A DNA stretch of 64,000 nt, taken from positions 186,001 to 250,000 of the forward strand of contig NZ_LN898221.1 of assembly GCF_001457815.1 (NCBI RefSeq), in the 5' to 3' direction. Position 1 is the first letter of the stretch. Each line of letters opens with the position of its first letter. Under the pieces are notes generated by a model. It did no database searches. It had not been told where the DNA came from and worked only from the letters and a program-made list of their open reading frames with translations. The DNA is from Vitreoscilla massiliensis. GTDB taxonomy: Bacteria; Pseudomonadota; Gammaproteobacteria; Burkholderiales; Neisseriaceae. Shown here in pieces: positions 17,310-25,611 of this stretch. A program made the position numbers and the translations under genes.

Positions 17310-18554
17310 GTGCACAATAATTTTAAAATTTCACTTTTAGGCATTGCACTGGGAATGTCCTTGCTGCACTCCAGCCATGCCGCCCCTTTATTGGCAGGTC
17401 AAGACCAACCCATCGCTCAAGCCGCCAAAATACCCGCTGCCAATGCATGGTTGGAAATCGACCGACAGGCCTTTGCCGACAATTTGCGTACCTTACAAAA
17501 AACCTTACAGCCCCAAACGCAAATGTGTGCGGTGATGAAGGCCGATGCCTATGGTGCGGGTATTGATTTGCTGATGCCTGCCATTTTGGAAACCCAAACA
17601 CCTTGTGTCGGCATTACCAGCAATGCCGAAGCCGCCATCGTGCGCCAACATGGGTTTACAGGCCGCATCATGCGTTTGCGCGCAGCCACCAATGAAGAAA
17701 TCATCGATGCCTTGCCTTTGCAGATAGATGAATTATTGGGCAATTACGAACAGGCTCAAGCCATGTCCAAATTGCTGCAACAGCAAAACCAACTTTTGAA
17801 TTTTCACTTGGCCCTCAATTCAGGCGGCATTGACAGAAATGGCTTGGATGTGAGTGACAATAAAGGCATGAAGCAGGCTGTGGCCATGACCCATTTACCC
17901 CATCTTAAACCCGTCGGCATCATGACCCATTACGCCGTCGAAGATGAAAACTATGTCAGAGCACACTTAAAGACTTTTTTAGAACAAAGTGGCACCATCA
18001 TCAAACAAGGGAAGTTAAAACGTGAAGATTTGATTTTACACACTGCCAATTCATTCACCACCATCAAAGTCCCTGAAGCCCATTTGGACATGGTCAGACC
18101 GGGCAATGTAATTTATGGCGACCCCAGCATCGCTGGTTTACCAGGTTATAAGCGTGTGTTAAGCGCCTTCAAGACCAAAGTCACCATGGTCAATACCTAT
18201 CCCAAGGGTTCAACCGTAGGCTATGACCAAACCCACACCTTAAGCCGTGCATCGCGTTTGGCCAATTTGCCCATTGGTTATTCCGATGGTTACCGCCGAG
18301 CCTTTAGCAATAAGGCTTATGTGTTGATACGTGGACAAAAAGCCCCTGTTTTGGGCAAAATTTCCATGAACACGGTAATGGTCGATGTGACCGATATCCC
18401 CGCTGCACGCATGGGCGATGAAGTGGTGTTGTTTGGGCACCAAGGCAATAACGAGGTCAAGCAAGAAGACTTACAAAACCTCACCGGCGCCTTGCTGGCC
18501 GACAGCTATACGGTGTGGGCACATTCCAATCAACGCAGATTGAAACAGCCTTAA
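17310..18554 (+). CDS. Periplasmic broad-specificity amino-acid racemase (Bsr-like), copy 2
   Basis: 414 residues from a GTG preceded by AAAGGATG. It has its own signal peptide (ending SSHAA) and the same active-site set as copy 1: AVMKADAYG with Lys77, TVGYDQTH, YSDGYRRAFSNKAYVL and SMNTVMVDVTD. Most of the chain is identical or similar to copy 1, while the signal peptide and several surface stretches differ, so the duplication is not recent. A repeat copy in frame encodes FTGR (17654-17668). The upstream 190 bases are AT-rich and independent, so separate regulation is likely. Differences in substrate range between copies are possible but not visible. Confidence 0.88.
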   Translation: MHNNFKISLLGIALGMSLLHSSHAAPLLAGQDQPIAQAAKIPAANAWLEIDRQAFADNLRTLQKTLQPQTQMCAVMKADAYGAGIDLLMPAILETQTPCVGITSNAEAAIVRQHGFTGRIMRLRAATNEEIIDALPLQIDELLGNYEQAQAMSKLLQQQNQLLNFHLALNSGGIDRNGLDVSDNKGMKQAVAMTHLPHLKPVGIMTHYAVEDENYVRAHLKTFLEQSGTIIKQGKLKREDLILHTANSFTTIKVPEAHLDMVRPGNVIYGDPSIAGLPGYKRVLSAFKTKVTMVNTYPKGSTVGYDQTHTLSRASRLANLPIGYSDGYRRAFSNKAYVLIRGQKAPVLGKISMNTVMVDVTDIPAARMGDEVVLFGHQGNNEVKQEDLQNLTGALLADSYTVWAHSNQRRLKQP

Positions 18555-18573
18555 ATTGATCATTTGAATCCAA

Positions 18574-18614
18574 AAGCGGCCTGTAAACTGATTCAATGCG
18601 TTTACAGGCCGCTT
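18574..18614. terminator. DUS-like inverted pair after racemase 2
   Basis: Facing copies with a 15-bp stem (AAGCGGCCTGTAAAC and complement) between convergent genes. Confidence 0.75.
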
Positions 18615-18625
18615 ATGCTTGATAA

Positions 18626-19267
18626 TCACAGATTGAACCAAGCAATTCTCAGCGTGGCCACCAAAACCCACACCATCCAAGCGCCATACCAAACAAACAT
18701 GCCGCATTTCAATAGCGGCGGCAGCTTCAGCAAATGTCCAATATAGGCCATATTTTTCGATTGCATCTTCGTCAATCCATGAGTATGTCTGGATTGAAAC
18801 CCTATCGACTCATACAGAGCAAACAAGGTATTTGTAAAGGCCCGCATGTCCAAACCAATAAAGCCGCTCCAATACCCATCACCATGGTATATCCGCCCTT
18901 GATTGCTCAGACACAAACCCACCATCAACACCGTCACCCACAACAACGACCACGCGCTGCGGTCAAACACCACCGGTATGTCCCAAGCCAAAAAACACAA
19001 AGTGACCATATTCCATACCGAAAAGACCAAGAAATACGGCCCAGCCACTCGGGTATAAAACCAACCTATCAAATCATTCAAAGCCGACACGTCCTGCCAC
19101 AGTTGGCGCACATCTCGGTCTGGTATGTTTAAAACCCGCTCATCATCAATGTGAGCTCGTTCTAAAGCGCGTTTGCCTGTCTGATACAACAACAGACTGA
19201 CGCACACCGCTAAAGGCATCCAAAACCAACGTCCAAAGAAAAAATCACCCACATTCAATACTCCCAT
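18626..19267 (-). CDS. Hypothetical membrane protein
   Basis: 213 residues with about four hydrophobic segments (13-28, 75-93, 104-121, 188-208). No family recognised. The soluble part after helix 1 is charged (ALERAHIDDERVLNIPDRDVRQL). It sits alone between two repeat hairpins. Gene call rests on length, membrane pattern and clean ends. Confidence 0.6.
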   Translation of the reverse strand: MGVLNVGDFFFGRWFWMPLAVCVSLLLYQTGKRALERAHIDDERVLNIPDRDVRQLWQDVSALNDLIGWFYTRVAGPYFLVFSVWNMVTLCFLAWDIPVVFDRSAWSLLWVTVLMVGLCLSNQGRIYHGDGYWSGFIGLDMRAFTNTLFALYESIGFQSRHTHGLTKMQSKNMAYIGHLLKLPPLLKCGMFVWYGAWMVWVLVATLRIAWFNL

Positions 19268-19290
19268 GAATTTGCAATAGCGTGCCTTGA

Positions 19291-19318
19291 GCGGTCTGTA
19301 ACTCTTTACAGACCGTTT
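19291..19318. repeat. Variant DUS-like inverted pair with matched changes
   Basis: Both arms read GCGGTCTGTAA instead of GCGGCCTGTAA. The change is present in each arm so that the stem still pairs. Confidence 0.55.
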
Positions 19319-19400
19319 ATTGGGCTTGGTGTGTTTGTTTAGAAAAGTGGTTTACCACCACACAAAAACCACCTCTCCAAATCGAATACACGCCTTCACT

Positions 19401-20015
19401 TCAGTTCAAGATTCTTATGTCTTTGATGTAACAATAATCACAGTCTTTTTCTGACACTGTGTATTCATAAACCACCCCATTTTTCATGTATTTCATCGAT
19501 TTCACATCCACTTCAATCACTCCTTTGGTGGGCTTCTTGGTGATGTGATTAAAATAAATCTTTGGGTTTCTCAGTTCATTATTGACTTCAGCGAGCGGAG
19601 CTCTAGATTGAAACACTGCTTGTATCGACAGTATTTTTAATGACGATTCATACCGTACATTGGATTTAAAAAAATGGTCTTGACCTGCAATGTAAATAAT
19701 TTCATTGTGCTTCTCAAAATCAGAAAAAAAACTACCCACTAAATTCAATTCCCTTATTCTGTATAAATTGAGCTTGTAATTAAAATCATGCTCATCAGCA
19801 ATTTTTAATTCTGGCCACCTACCTCGACTGCCTCCGTCCATTTCAAAATAGGCTGTTTGTATGTCAATGCTGTTGATTTGATAGCTTACCAAAGGATTAC
19901 CACTGTATTTTGTGTTCTCCCTAAACGCTTTAATAAACGGTGGTCCTAGCCAAAATGCCATGAAGATAAATAAACCAATAAAGAAATACCTCACAGTCGT
20001 ATCAAAATTCATCAT
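19401..20015 (-). CDS. Hypothetical single-pass membrane protein
   Basis: 204 residues with an N-terminal hydrophobic anchor (YFFIGLFIFMAFWLGPPF, about 10-27) and a hydrophilic, probably periplasmic remainder ending with a cysteine pair (CDYCYIKD). No family recognised. The gene and its flanks are clearly more AT-rich than the surroundings, as with the small gene at 7009, which suggests later acquisition. It starts opposite a 150-base AT-rich promoter region. Confidence 0.55.
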   Translation of the reverse strand: MMNFDTTVRYFFIGLFIFMAFWLGPPFIKAFRENTKYSGNPLVSYQINSIDIQTAYFEMDGGSRGRWPELKIADEHDFNYKLNLYRIRELNLVGSFFSDFEKHNEIIYIAGQDHFFKSNVRYESSLKILSIQAVFQSRAPLAEVNNELRNPKIYFNHITKKPTKGVIEVDVKSMKYMKNGVVYEYTVSEKDCDYCYIKDIRILN

Positions 20016-20172
20016 TCACCTATTTAAAAAATGAAAATGAAAACGTGTTTAAATCCATAAATAAGGCTACCTCAATCGGTATTTTTATTTGAATAATGCT
20101 CATTTTACTTACTATTGATGCCTCAAAAAGCCATCGCAAACATCATCGTCACACATAGCCCTCAACACCTCA

Positions 20173-20970
20173 CTATTCATCCAAATACAAGGTACTCGCC
20201 GCATACAGTTTGGCATAACCGCTGACGATGACTTTTTTCGCCACCAATTCCCCATACAGCACACCACCGCGGGCGGAGATTTGTTTGGCGGTCATTTTTT
20301 GTTCATGCAAACGCACGCCCCAATACGGAAACAGGCCGGCATGTATCGAGCCAGTCACAGGGTCTTCATGGCCGCCATTGGCAGGCCAGAAATAGCGTGA
20401 CACAAAAGCGTATTCGCCATCACATGGTGCGGTAGCAACCACATCGTAAGGTTTCAAGGTCTTTAGTGGCGCTTCTTCTATGTTCAATGCGCGCACCTCT
20501 GCTTCGCTGGCGTACACGGCAAAATACGCTTGCGGGCTTTGCAACACGGTTTGCGGCGCTATCGACAAGCCGGCCAGCAAGGCCGGTGGTACATCTGCTA
20601 TTGCAACCGGAGCACGGTTGGGAAACGTCATGCTGATTATGCCGTCTGCTGCAATGTCTATGCTGAATTCGCCCAATAAGGCGCAAGCAAACACAATGTG
20701 TGTACCCACGCCATAAAAGCGCTGCAACACATAGGCGCTGGCCAAACTGGCGTGACCGCAAAAGTCAATTTCGGTCAGCGGCGAAAACCAGCGGATGTGG
20801 TACACGCCGTTTTTGGCCACCACAAACGCCGTTTCGGATAAATTGTTTTCCGCAGCGATATTTTGCATCAAGCTTTCCTCTAAAAACGCCTCCAACACCA
20901 CCACCGCTGCTGGGTTGCCACCAAACACTTGCTGCGTAAACGCGTCCACCACATATTGTTGTAATTGCAT
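20173..20970 (-). CDS. PhzF-family isomerase/epimerase
   Basis: 265 residues from the ATG at 20970, where MQLQQYVVDAFTQQVFGGNPAAVVVL matches the family start; an extended frame from 20997 is unlikely. The PhzF fold is a twofold alpha/beta repeat related to diaminopimelate epimerase. Visible signatures are FGGNPAAV, NLSETAFV (with the catalytic Glu), FCGHASLASA and EDPVTGSIHAGLFPYW. Family members isomerise small metabolites, and most, like this one outside a phenazine locus, have no assigned substrate. It is a single gene. Confidence 0.9.
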   Translation of the reverse strand: MQLQQYVVDAFTQQVFGGNPAAVVVLEAFLEESLMQNIAAENNLSETAFVVAKNGVYHIRWFSPLTEIDFCGHASLASAYVLQRFYGVGTHIVFACALLGEFSIDIAADGIISMTFPNRAPVAIADVPPALLAGLSIAPQTVLQSPQAYFAVYASEAEVRALNIEEAPLKTLKPYDVVATAPCDGEYAFVSRYFWPANGGHEDPVTGSIHAGLFPYWGVRLHEQKMTAKQISARGGVLYGELVAKKVIVSGYAKLYAASTLYLDE

Positions 20971-21017
20971 CTTTTTCTCTTTGCATTTTGGTTTCAATCA
21001 AGCCATGAGCATAACAC

Positions 21018-21056
21018 AAGCGGCCTGTAAGCTTGGCATGGGCTTACAGGCCGCTT
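21018..21056. repeat. DUS-like inverted pair
   Basis: Facing copies with stem AAGCGGCCTGTAAGC, placed upstream of both the PhzF-like gene and the next plus-strand gene rather than after a gene, so here it is not an obvious terminator. Confidence 0.65.
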
Positions 21057-21183
21057 TTCAAACATGTATTTGGGGTTAGGCAGACATATCTGTACAAGGT
21101 GTTAGCGCAATACCGCATCATAATCACCCACGCTCTGGCGACAATGTGTGTTAGCTTAAGCCATATCTTTTCAGCAGGAACAC

Positions 21184-21720
21184 ATGATGCCACCCAACAA
21201 TCAGCAACAAGCACAGCCCGCAGCCCGCATACTCAACATCGCCAGCGATTGGCAGACGCTGCTGCAAACAATACAAGCAGATGTGCCACTGCATGTATTA
21301 CTCAGCAGTCACGACTTGTATCTCAACCTTGCGGCCTGCTCGCAGCTTTATGCCAGTTTAAAACACCTCCCGCTGCGCACTATCACCATTATGGGGCCAC
21401 ATGCACACGCCAACTGGGTGGAAGATTGTGTTGATGCGGCATGGGAGCTTGAACATTTAGGCGAGGATATAGAAAATATGCCACTGCAAGAGGTTCTGAT
21501 TAGCGTGAGCTTGGCGTATGAAGATGAGGATTTTGAATTTGCCGCCAGCGACATGTTTCTGCACAGCCACTTATATGCAGAACAAACTGAAACAATGTCT
21601 GCGGCCCAATATCTGGCGTGGTTTCATCCGCAAATAGCCTATGAAACCCAAGCCATGCATGCACTCATCGCTGCGGCGAAGCAACAAGGTGTGCAGACAG
21701 GGCTAATAAGCGGCCTGTAA
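21184..21720 (+). CDS. Hypothetical acidic protein ending in a DUS-like repeat
   Basis: 178 residues, acidic in the middle (EDCVDAAWELEHLGEDIENM), no family recognised. Its last codons AGC GGC CTG TAA are the DUS-like repeat itself, so the repeat supplies the final Ser-Gly-Leu and the stop codon; a second copy follows to form a hairpin. The ribosome site AGCAGGAACAC lies before ATGATG. The C-terminus has thus been set by repeat insertion or maintained by it. Confidence 0.6.
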   Translation: MMPPNNQQQAQPAARILNIASDWQTLLQTIQADVPLHVLLSSHDLYLNLAACSQLYASLKHLPLRTITIMGPHAHANWVEDCVDAAWELEHLGEDIENMPLQEVLISVSLAYEDEDFEFAASDMFLHSHLYAEQTETMSAAQYLAWFHPQIAYETQAMHALIAAAKQQGVQTGLISGL

Positions 21721-21743
21721 AGCCATAAAAGACTTACAGGCCA
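21708..21743. terminator. DUS-like inverted pair overlapping a stop codon
   Basis: The first arm contains the stop codon of the preceding gene. The second arm reads TTACAGGCCAC, with one base differing from the consensus. Confidence 0.65.
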
Positions 21744-21874
21744 CATGGATGCTATTGCACAGTAATGTATGGCTCCCACAACTGCACGATGTCTTCATTG
21801 TTGTGCTGCAAAATTATCCAGGCACATCTTCATTCAGGCCGCTTACCAGCATCAATACCATACATACCATAATC

Positions 21875-22160
21875 TTATGGCTTTTTCTTAAAAATTGGGT
21901 TACTGACGGCTTGGTATTCTGGCAATTGTTCTACCGCTTCCTTGGCCACGCGCAAAGAGCAGCGGTAAATGCGGCGGTAACAGCGCAAGGCCAGTATGTT
22001 TTCACCGATAGACAGTAAAAAGCGCACATCTTGCAGCGATTCACCCAATTTAGGATAGCCCACGTGCTTCGGTTTTATGGTCCGTGATCGACGACAAGGC
22101 CACTAGCAGCACAAAAATGCCGGCCACCAACAGCAGCAATACCATCATAATGGTCATCAT
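21875..22160 (-). pseudogene. Small membrane-anchored L7/L12-C-domain-like protein, apparently frameshifted
   Basis: A minus-strand ATG at 22160, with AAGGA five bases before it, opens a frame encoding a transmembrane helix (MVLLLLVAGIFVLLVALSS) that stops at 22050. The overlapping frame, open to 21875, encodes DVRFLLSIGENILALRCYRR followed by SLRVAKEAVEQL. This matches the pattern of ribosomal L7/L12 C-terminal-like domains found in small anchored proteins (V..LL..G..I.A...YR....SL..AKEAVE). Loss of one A in the AAAA run near 22071 would join anchor and domain into one protein of about 90 residues. It may be real decay or a sequencing slip; alternatively the second part starts at the GTG at 22063. 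Confidence 0.5.
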
Positions 22161-22193
22161 GGTGTTCCTTAGTGTTTGTTTCAGCAGCAAGGC

Positions 22194-22742
22194 TTACAAA
22201 GTGGCCAATACCGTTTGCCATTGGTTCCAAGTCAGGCGCGGTGTGGTGCTGATGTGGCGGTTATACGCTTGGTCGAACAACACATGTTGCCATTGCGGCG
22301 CACGGTGGCCGTGAATTTCGGGTCTGTCGTCAATGAGCACATCGCCATAAACCAGCGTTTTGTCTTTGGTCACAATCATGCGCCGCGTCCATTCCATGCC
22401 CAAATGCTCTTCCACCCATTCGTATTTCTCAGGCACACAGTGTTGGTATTCATTGATGGGCGCAGTACAAATCACCACCTCATGCCCAGCCTCTTGCATG
22501 GCTTTCATGCCATTGATGGCGCCCTCTATTGGACGCAGATTTCTGAAAAAGCCTTTGCTGGCGATGATGTCGCGCGTGGCTTGCGCATATTGCGTTGGGT
22601 AATCGTCACGCGGATAAAAATGGCGGCGGTGTTCAGGCGCGATGGCCGGAAAATCTTGCTGCATGGGGCTGCGTTGCCATGCTTGATAAAACGCCTGTTC
22701 AAAATCGGCCAACACCCCGTCTTGGTCTACCAGTATCAACAT
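22194..22742 (-). CDS. 5'(3')-deoxyribonucleotidase (NT5C family)
   Basis: 182 residues of the HAD superfamily. Motif I is LVDQDGVLADFE (residues 4-15, with both catalytic aspartates), and a threonine-containing motif II lies in VVICTAPINEY. The C-terminal motif YGDVLIDDRPEIHGH holds the metal-binding aspartates. Members dephosphorylate deoxyribonucleoside monophosphates and help balance dNTP pools. It is followed closely on the same strand by the anchored L7/L12-like gene. Confidence 0.85.
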   Translation of the reverse strand: MLILVDQDGVLADFEQAFYQAWQRSPMQQDFPAIAPEHRRHFYPRDDYPTQYAQATRDIIASKGFFRNLRPIEGAINGMKAMQEAGHEVVICTAPINEYQHCVPEKYEWVEEHLGMEWTRRMIVTKDKTLVYGDVLIDDRPEIHGHRAPQWQHVLFDQAYNRHISTTPRLTWNQWQTVLATL

Positions 22743-22825
22743 TAAACCTCTCCCTATCTGTAAAGCTTGATTTGTACATCGACCCTGTCAATGCTGTGAA
22801 CCCAACAACCAACACACTGTGACCA

Positions 22826-23470
22826 TCATGTTTGTGCAGTCCCTTGTTCGATGGCACTTTTAAGCGCTTCAAAAAAATCACGGTGTGTTTGGCTGTAATC
22901 AGGTCGGTTTAAAATGTCAAAAACACAGGCCATGCCTTGATGAATGGCCGCTTGGTCTTGTTGGAGCAAGCCATGCCCCAGCAAGATGGCACAGCACTTT
23001 TTCAAATCGCCACTCGGCCATTTGATGATGGGCTGCAAGTATTCCTGCACCACAGCTGCCAGTTCCAGCCTAGGCTCAAGAAAGGATTTCTCGCAAGCCG
23101 CCACCTTTTCAACAAAACACACAGCCACCGCCATGGCAGCCGCCTCATCGCCTATTTTAAGCAAGGTTTTGTCTGACGCATGCCTGTCCACTGCCGCTGC
23201 AAACGAGCACACCATTTTATCGTCGCATTCAATCTTGGCGGCCTGTAAAAACTCAGTGTAGCGTTGGGACGCAGTGACATAATGGCAACCAATGCTGGCA
23301 AACACTGAATATGGCAAGCTGTTCCACAAAGACACGTGAAAAAACCACGCCACTTCAGTAGAAACATCTTTGACAAAAAAACCATCTTGCACATGGCGAT
23401 AGCCCAAAACACCCGCAGAAATTTCCACTTGCCTTAAAAACAGTCTCTCTAGGTTTTTTTTGCGGCTCAT
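22826..23470 (-). CDS. Hypothetical protein
   Basis: About 214 residues from the ATG at 23470, which has AGGGA upstream; the longer frame to 23578 runs over the neighbouring gene. Soluble, mainly helical, with several cysteines, no signal peptide and no family I recognise. A repeat copy in frame gives LQAA (near 23240). It lies between a nucleotidase and a CbrC-family gene, all on the same strand, which does not reveal a function. Confidence 0.55.
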   Translation of the reverse strand: MSRKKNLERLFLRQVEISAGVLGYRHVQDGFFVKDVSTEVAWFFHVSLWNSLPYSVFASIGCHYVTASQRYTEFLQAAKIECDDKMVCSFAAAVDRHASDKTLLKIGDEAAAMAVAVCFVEKVAACEKSFLEPRLELAAVVQEYLQPIIKWPSGDLKKCCAILLGHGLLQQDQAAIHQGMACVFDILNRPDYSQTHRDFFEALKSAIEQGTAQT

Positions 23471-23590
23471 CCGAATGTCCCTGTCTAAAATATCATCGCG
23501 TCTGCTGCTTGCACAGTGGCAACAAAAAGTGAACTGCCTGATTCTTTGCAGGCCGCTTCCATCTCGATAGCTAGCCACAATGACACCAAC

Positions 23591-24151
23591 TTACGCACAA
23601 TCAAGGTGCAAGCGGTGTTTGCTGCAGTCCACGCATTGAAACAAATAACCGGCCAAATCGCCGTCCACACGCAAATGTTCGCGCACCCATGCCACAGGGA
23701 TGCCATGCTGCAACACATCGACTTCAATCTCAGACCAAATCGGTGCCAGCATGGCGCTGTCGGCATAGGCGATGAACGCACATGGCTTGCCGCAGCACAC
23801 CAGCCATTGTCCTTGTTGCCAGCTGGAATAAGCGGGCGTGTGTTGGCACACCTGTTTGATGTCAGCCTCGGCCAGCGTCCAAGTGACCTTGACTTCGCCA
23901 TCAGCGTCCTCCGCGCCAAATTCTGTGCCCTCGATGCCCATGGCATCATTGAATTGTCCCGAATATTTGGCAGCGGCAGAGCCATCGGCCACACACCAAG
24001 GGCAGATGTAATCGACCTCATCTTGGCTGTAAAACACACCTGTATACTGGTAATCACGTGGCTGTTCACACACCTCACACACGCCAGTTTCGGCTGCAAA
24101 CAGGTTCAAACGGTAGGCATTGGGGTGTAATGGAAAATGAGGTAAATCCAT
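23591..24151 (-). CDS. CbrC-family protein (UPF0167)
   Basis: About 186 residues from the ATG at 24151, giving the usual MDLPHFPLHPNAY start; 24190 is an alternative. The family's cysteine-rich core is clear: CEVCEQPRDYQYTGVFYS, CPWCVADGSAAAKYSGQFND and, near the end, LFQCVDCSKHRLHLDCA. CbrC proteins are linked in E. coli to colicin E2 tolerance through the CreBC regulon, but the biochemical role is unknown. The cysteines suggest metal binding. Confidence 0.85.
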   Translation of the reverse strand: MDLPHFPLHPNAYRLNLFAAETGVCEVCEQPRDYQYTGVFYSQDEVDYICPWCVADGSAAAKYSGQFNDAMGIEGTEFGAEDADGEVKVTWTLAEADIKQVCQHTPAYSSWQQGQWLVCCGKPCAFIAYADSAMLAPIWSEIEVDVLQHGIPVAWVREHLRVDGDLAGYLFQCVDCSKHRLHLDCA

Positions 24152-24274
24152 AAGACGCTCGCTGAAAAAATAGAATGTTTCACCCAACACATCTTAGCAG
24201 CCGCAGCAGCCTCATTTCAAGCCGCGCCGCTTGGTGCACTGAATCAGTCTTCAAGGCCTCATCGGCACCATAAA

Positions 24275-24313
24275 AAGCGGCCTGTAAACCCTATTAAGAT
24301 TTACAGGCCGCTT
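24275..24313. terminator. DUS-like inverted pair beyond trpS
   Basis: Facing copies with 14-bp stem, 37 bases past the trpS stop on the minus strand. Confidence 0.75.
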
Positions 24314-24349
24314 GTATTCAATGCAAAGCCTAAGGCGATAAGCAATCGT

Positions 24350-25360
24350 TTATTTCAACACACGAATGCCCACGGCTTCGCGCACTTGTGCTAAGTGCTC
24401 GTGTGCCACTTTGCGCGCTTTATCGGCGCCGGCTTGCAAGATGTCTTCGATGCGGCTTGGATTGGCGGTGAGTTCGGCGAAGCGCTCGCGCTTTTCGGCC
24501 AATTCGGCGTTGATCAATTCAAACAATTGCTGCTTGGCATCGCCCCAGCCGATGCCGTCGGCGTAAGCCTGTTTCATTGCCGCTTGTTGTTCTGCAGTTG
24601 CAAACGCTTGGTAGATTTCAAACAAGGTGCTGCCATCGACTTCTTTGGGCTGACCCGGTTCCAAACTGTTGGTAACGATTTTCATCACCGATTTGCGCAG
24701 TTTTTTCTCACCTTCAAACAAAGGAATGGTGTTGCCATACGATTTGCTCATTTTGCGGCCGTCCAAGCCAGTCAAAATCGCGGTGGTTTCGTCGACCACT
24801 GCTTCAGGCATCACAAACAATTCTTTGAAGCGGTGGTTGAAGCGGCCGGCGATGTCGCGCGCCATTTCCAAGTGTTGGATTTGGTCACGACCCACAGGCA
24901 CATGGGTGCCGTTGAAAATCAAAATGTCGGCGGCCATCAACACCGGGTAGCAATACAAACCCATTTCCACGCCATGATCCAAGTCTTCTTGGCCGGCATC
25001 GACATTGGCCTGTACCGCGGCTTTGTAAGCATGGGCGCGGTTCATCAAGCCTTTGGCGCAAATGCAGTTGAAAATCCAATTGAGTTCCATGGTTTCTGGA
25101 ATGTCAGATTGGCGGTAGAAGGTGACGTGTTCTGGGTCTAAGCCGCAAGCCAGCCAAGTGGCGGCCACGGCCAGCGTTGATTCGTGGATTTTCTCAGGCT
25201 CATGGCATTTGATTAAGCCGTGGTAATCGGCCAAGAAAATAAACGATTCAACACCCGCTTCTTGGGTGGCCGCGATGGCCGGGCGGATGGCGCCCACATA
25301 ATTGCCCAAATGCGGTATGCCTGTGGTGGTCACACCGGTTAACACTCGCTTGTCAGTCAT
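24350..25360 (-). CDS. trpS: Tryptophanyl-tRNA synthetase
   Basis: 336 residues, class I aminoacyl-tRNA synthetase that charges tRNA-Trp. The HIGH-equivalent PHLGN follows TTGI near the N-terminus, and the KMSKS motif appears intact as GRKMSKSYGN (about residues 195-204). FNCICAKGLMNRAHAYK and PVLMAADILIFNGTHVPVG are typical of the compact bacterial form. It is a single gene with repeat hairpins on both sides. Confidence 0.97.
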   Translation of the reverse strand: MTDKRVLTGVTTTGIPHLGNYVGAIRPAIAATQEAGVESFIFLADYHGLIKCHEPEKIHESTLAVAATWLACGLDPEHVTFYRQSDIPETMELNWIFNCICAKGLMNRAHAYKAAVQANVDAGQEDLDHGVEMGLYCYPVLMAADILIFNGTHVPVGRDQIQHLEMARDIAGRFNHRFKELFVMPEAVVDETTAILTGLDGRKMSKSYGNTIPLFEGEKKLRKSVMKIVTNSLEPGQPKEVDGSTLFEIYQAFATAEQQAAMKQAYADGIGWGDAKQQLFELINAELAEKRERFAELTANPSRIEDILQAGADKARKVAHEHLAQVREAVGIRVLK

Positions 25361-25394
25361 GACGTTTCTTCTTTCTGTCTTAACAACATAAACA

Positions 25395-25424
25395 AAGCGG
25401 CCTGTAACAACTTACAGGCCGCTT
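25395..25424. repeat. DUS-like inverted pair upstream of trpS
   Basis: Facing copies with a 4-base loop between trpS and gshA; both genes run on the minus strand, so this may terminate the gshA transcript after about 190 untranslated bases. Confidence 0.65.
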
Positions 25425-25611
25425 CTTCAAGGATACAAATCGTGAGTAAGTTGGTTTTACTGTGGCACAGACGCAGCTTGCCAACGTGTGTTCCACATAC
25501 GCCAAGCACGCACAGACACCACCACTTGTTGGTGGCGGATTGGCAATGCTGTTGGGTAAGTGGCTGGGGACATGGTTGGCGTCTTTGGCGTCTGTGGTTT
25601 CAAATTTGCGT

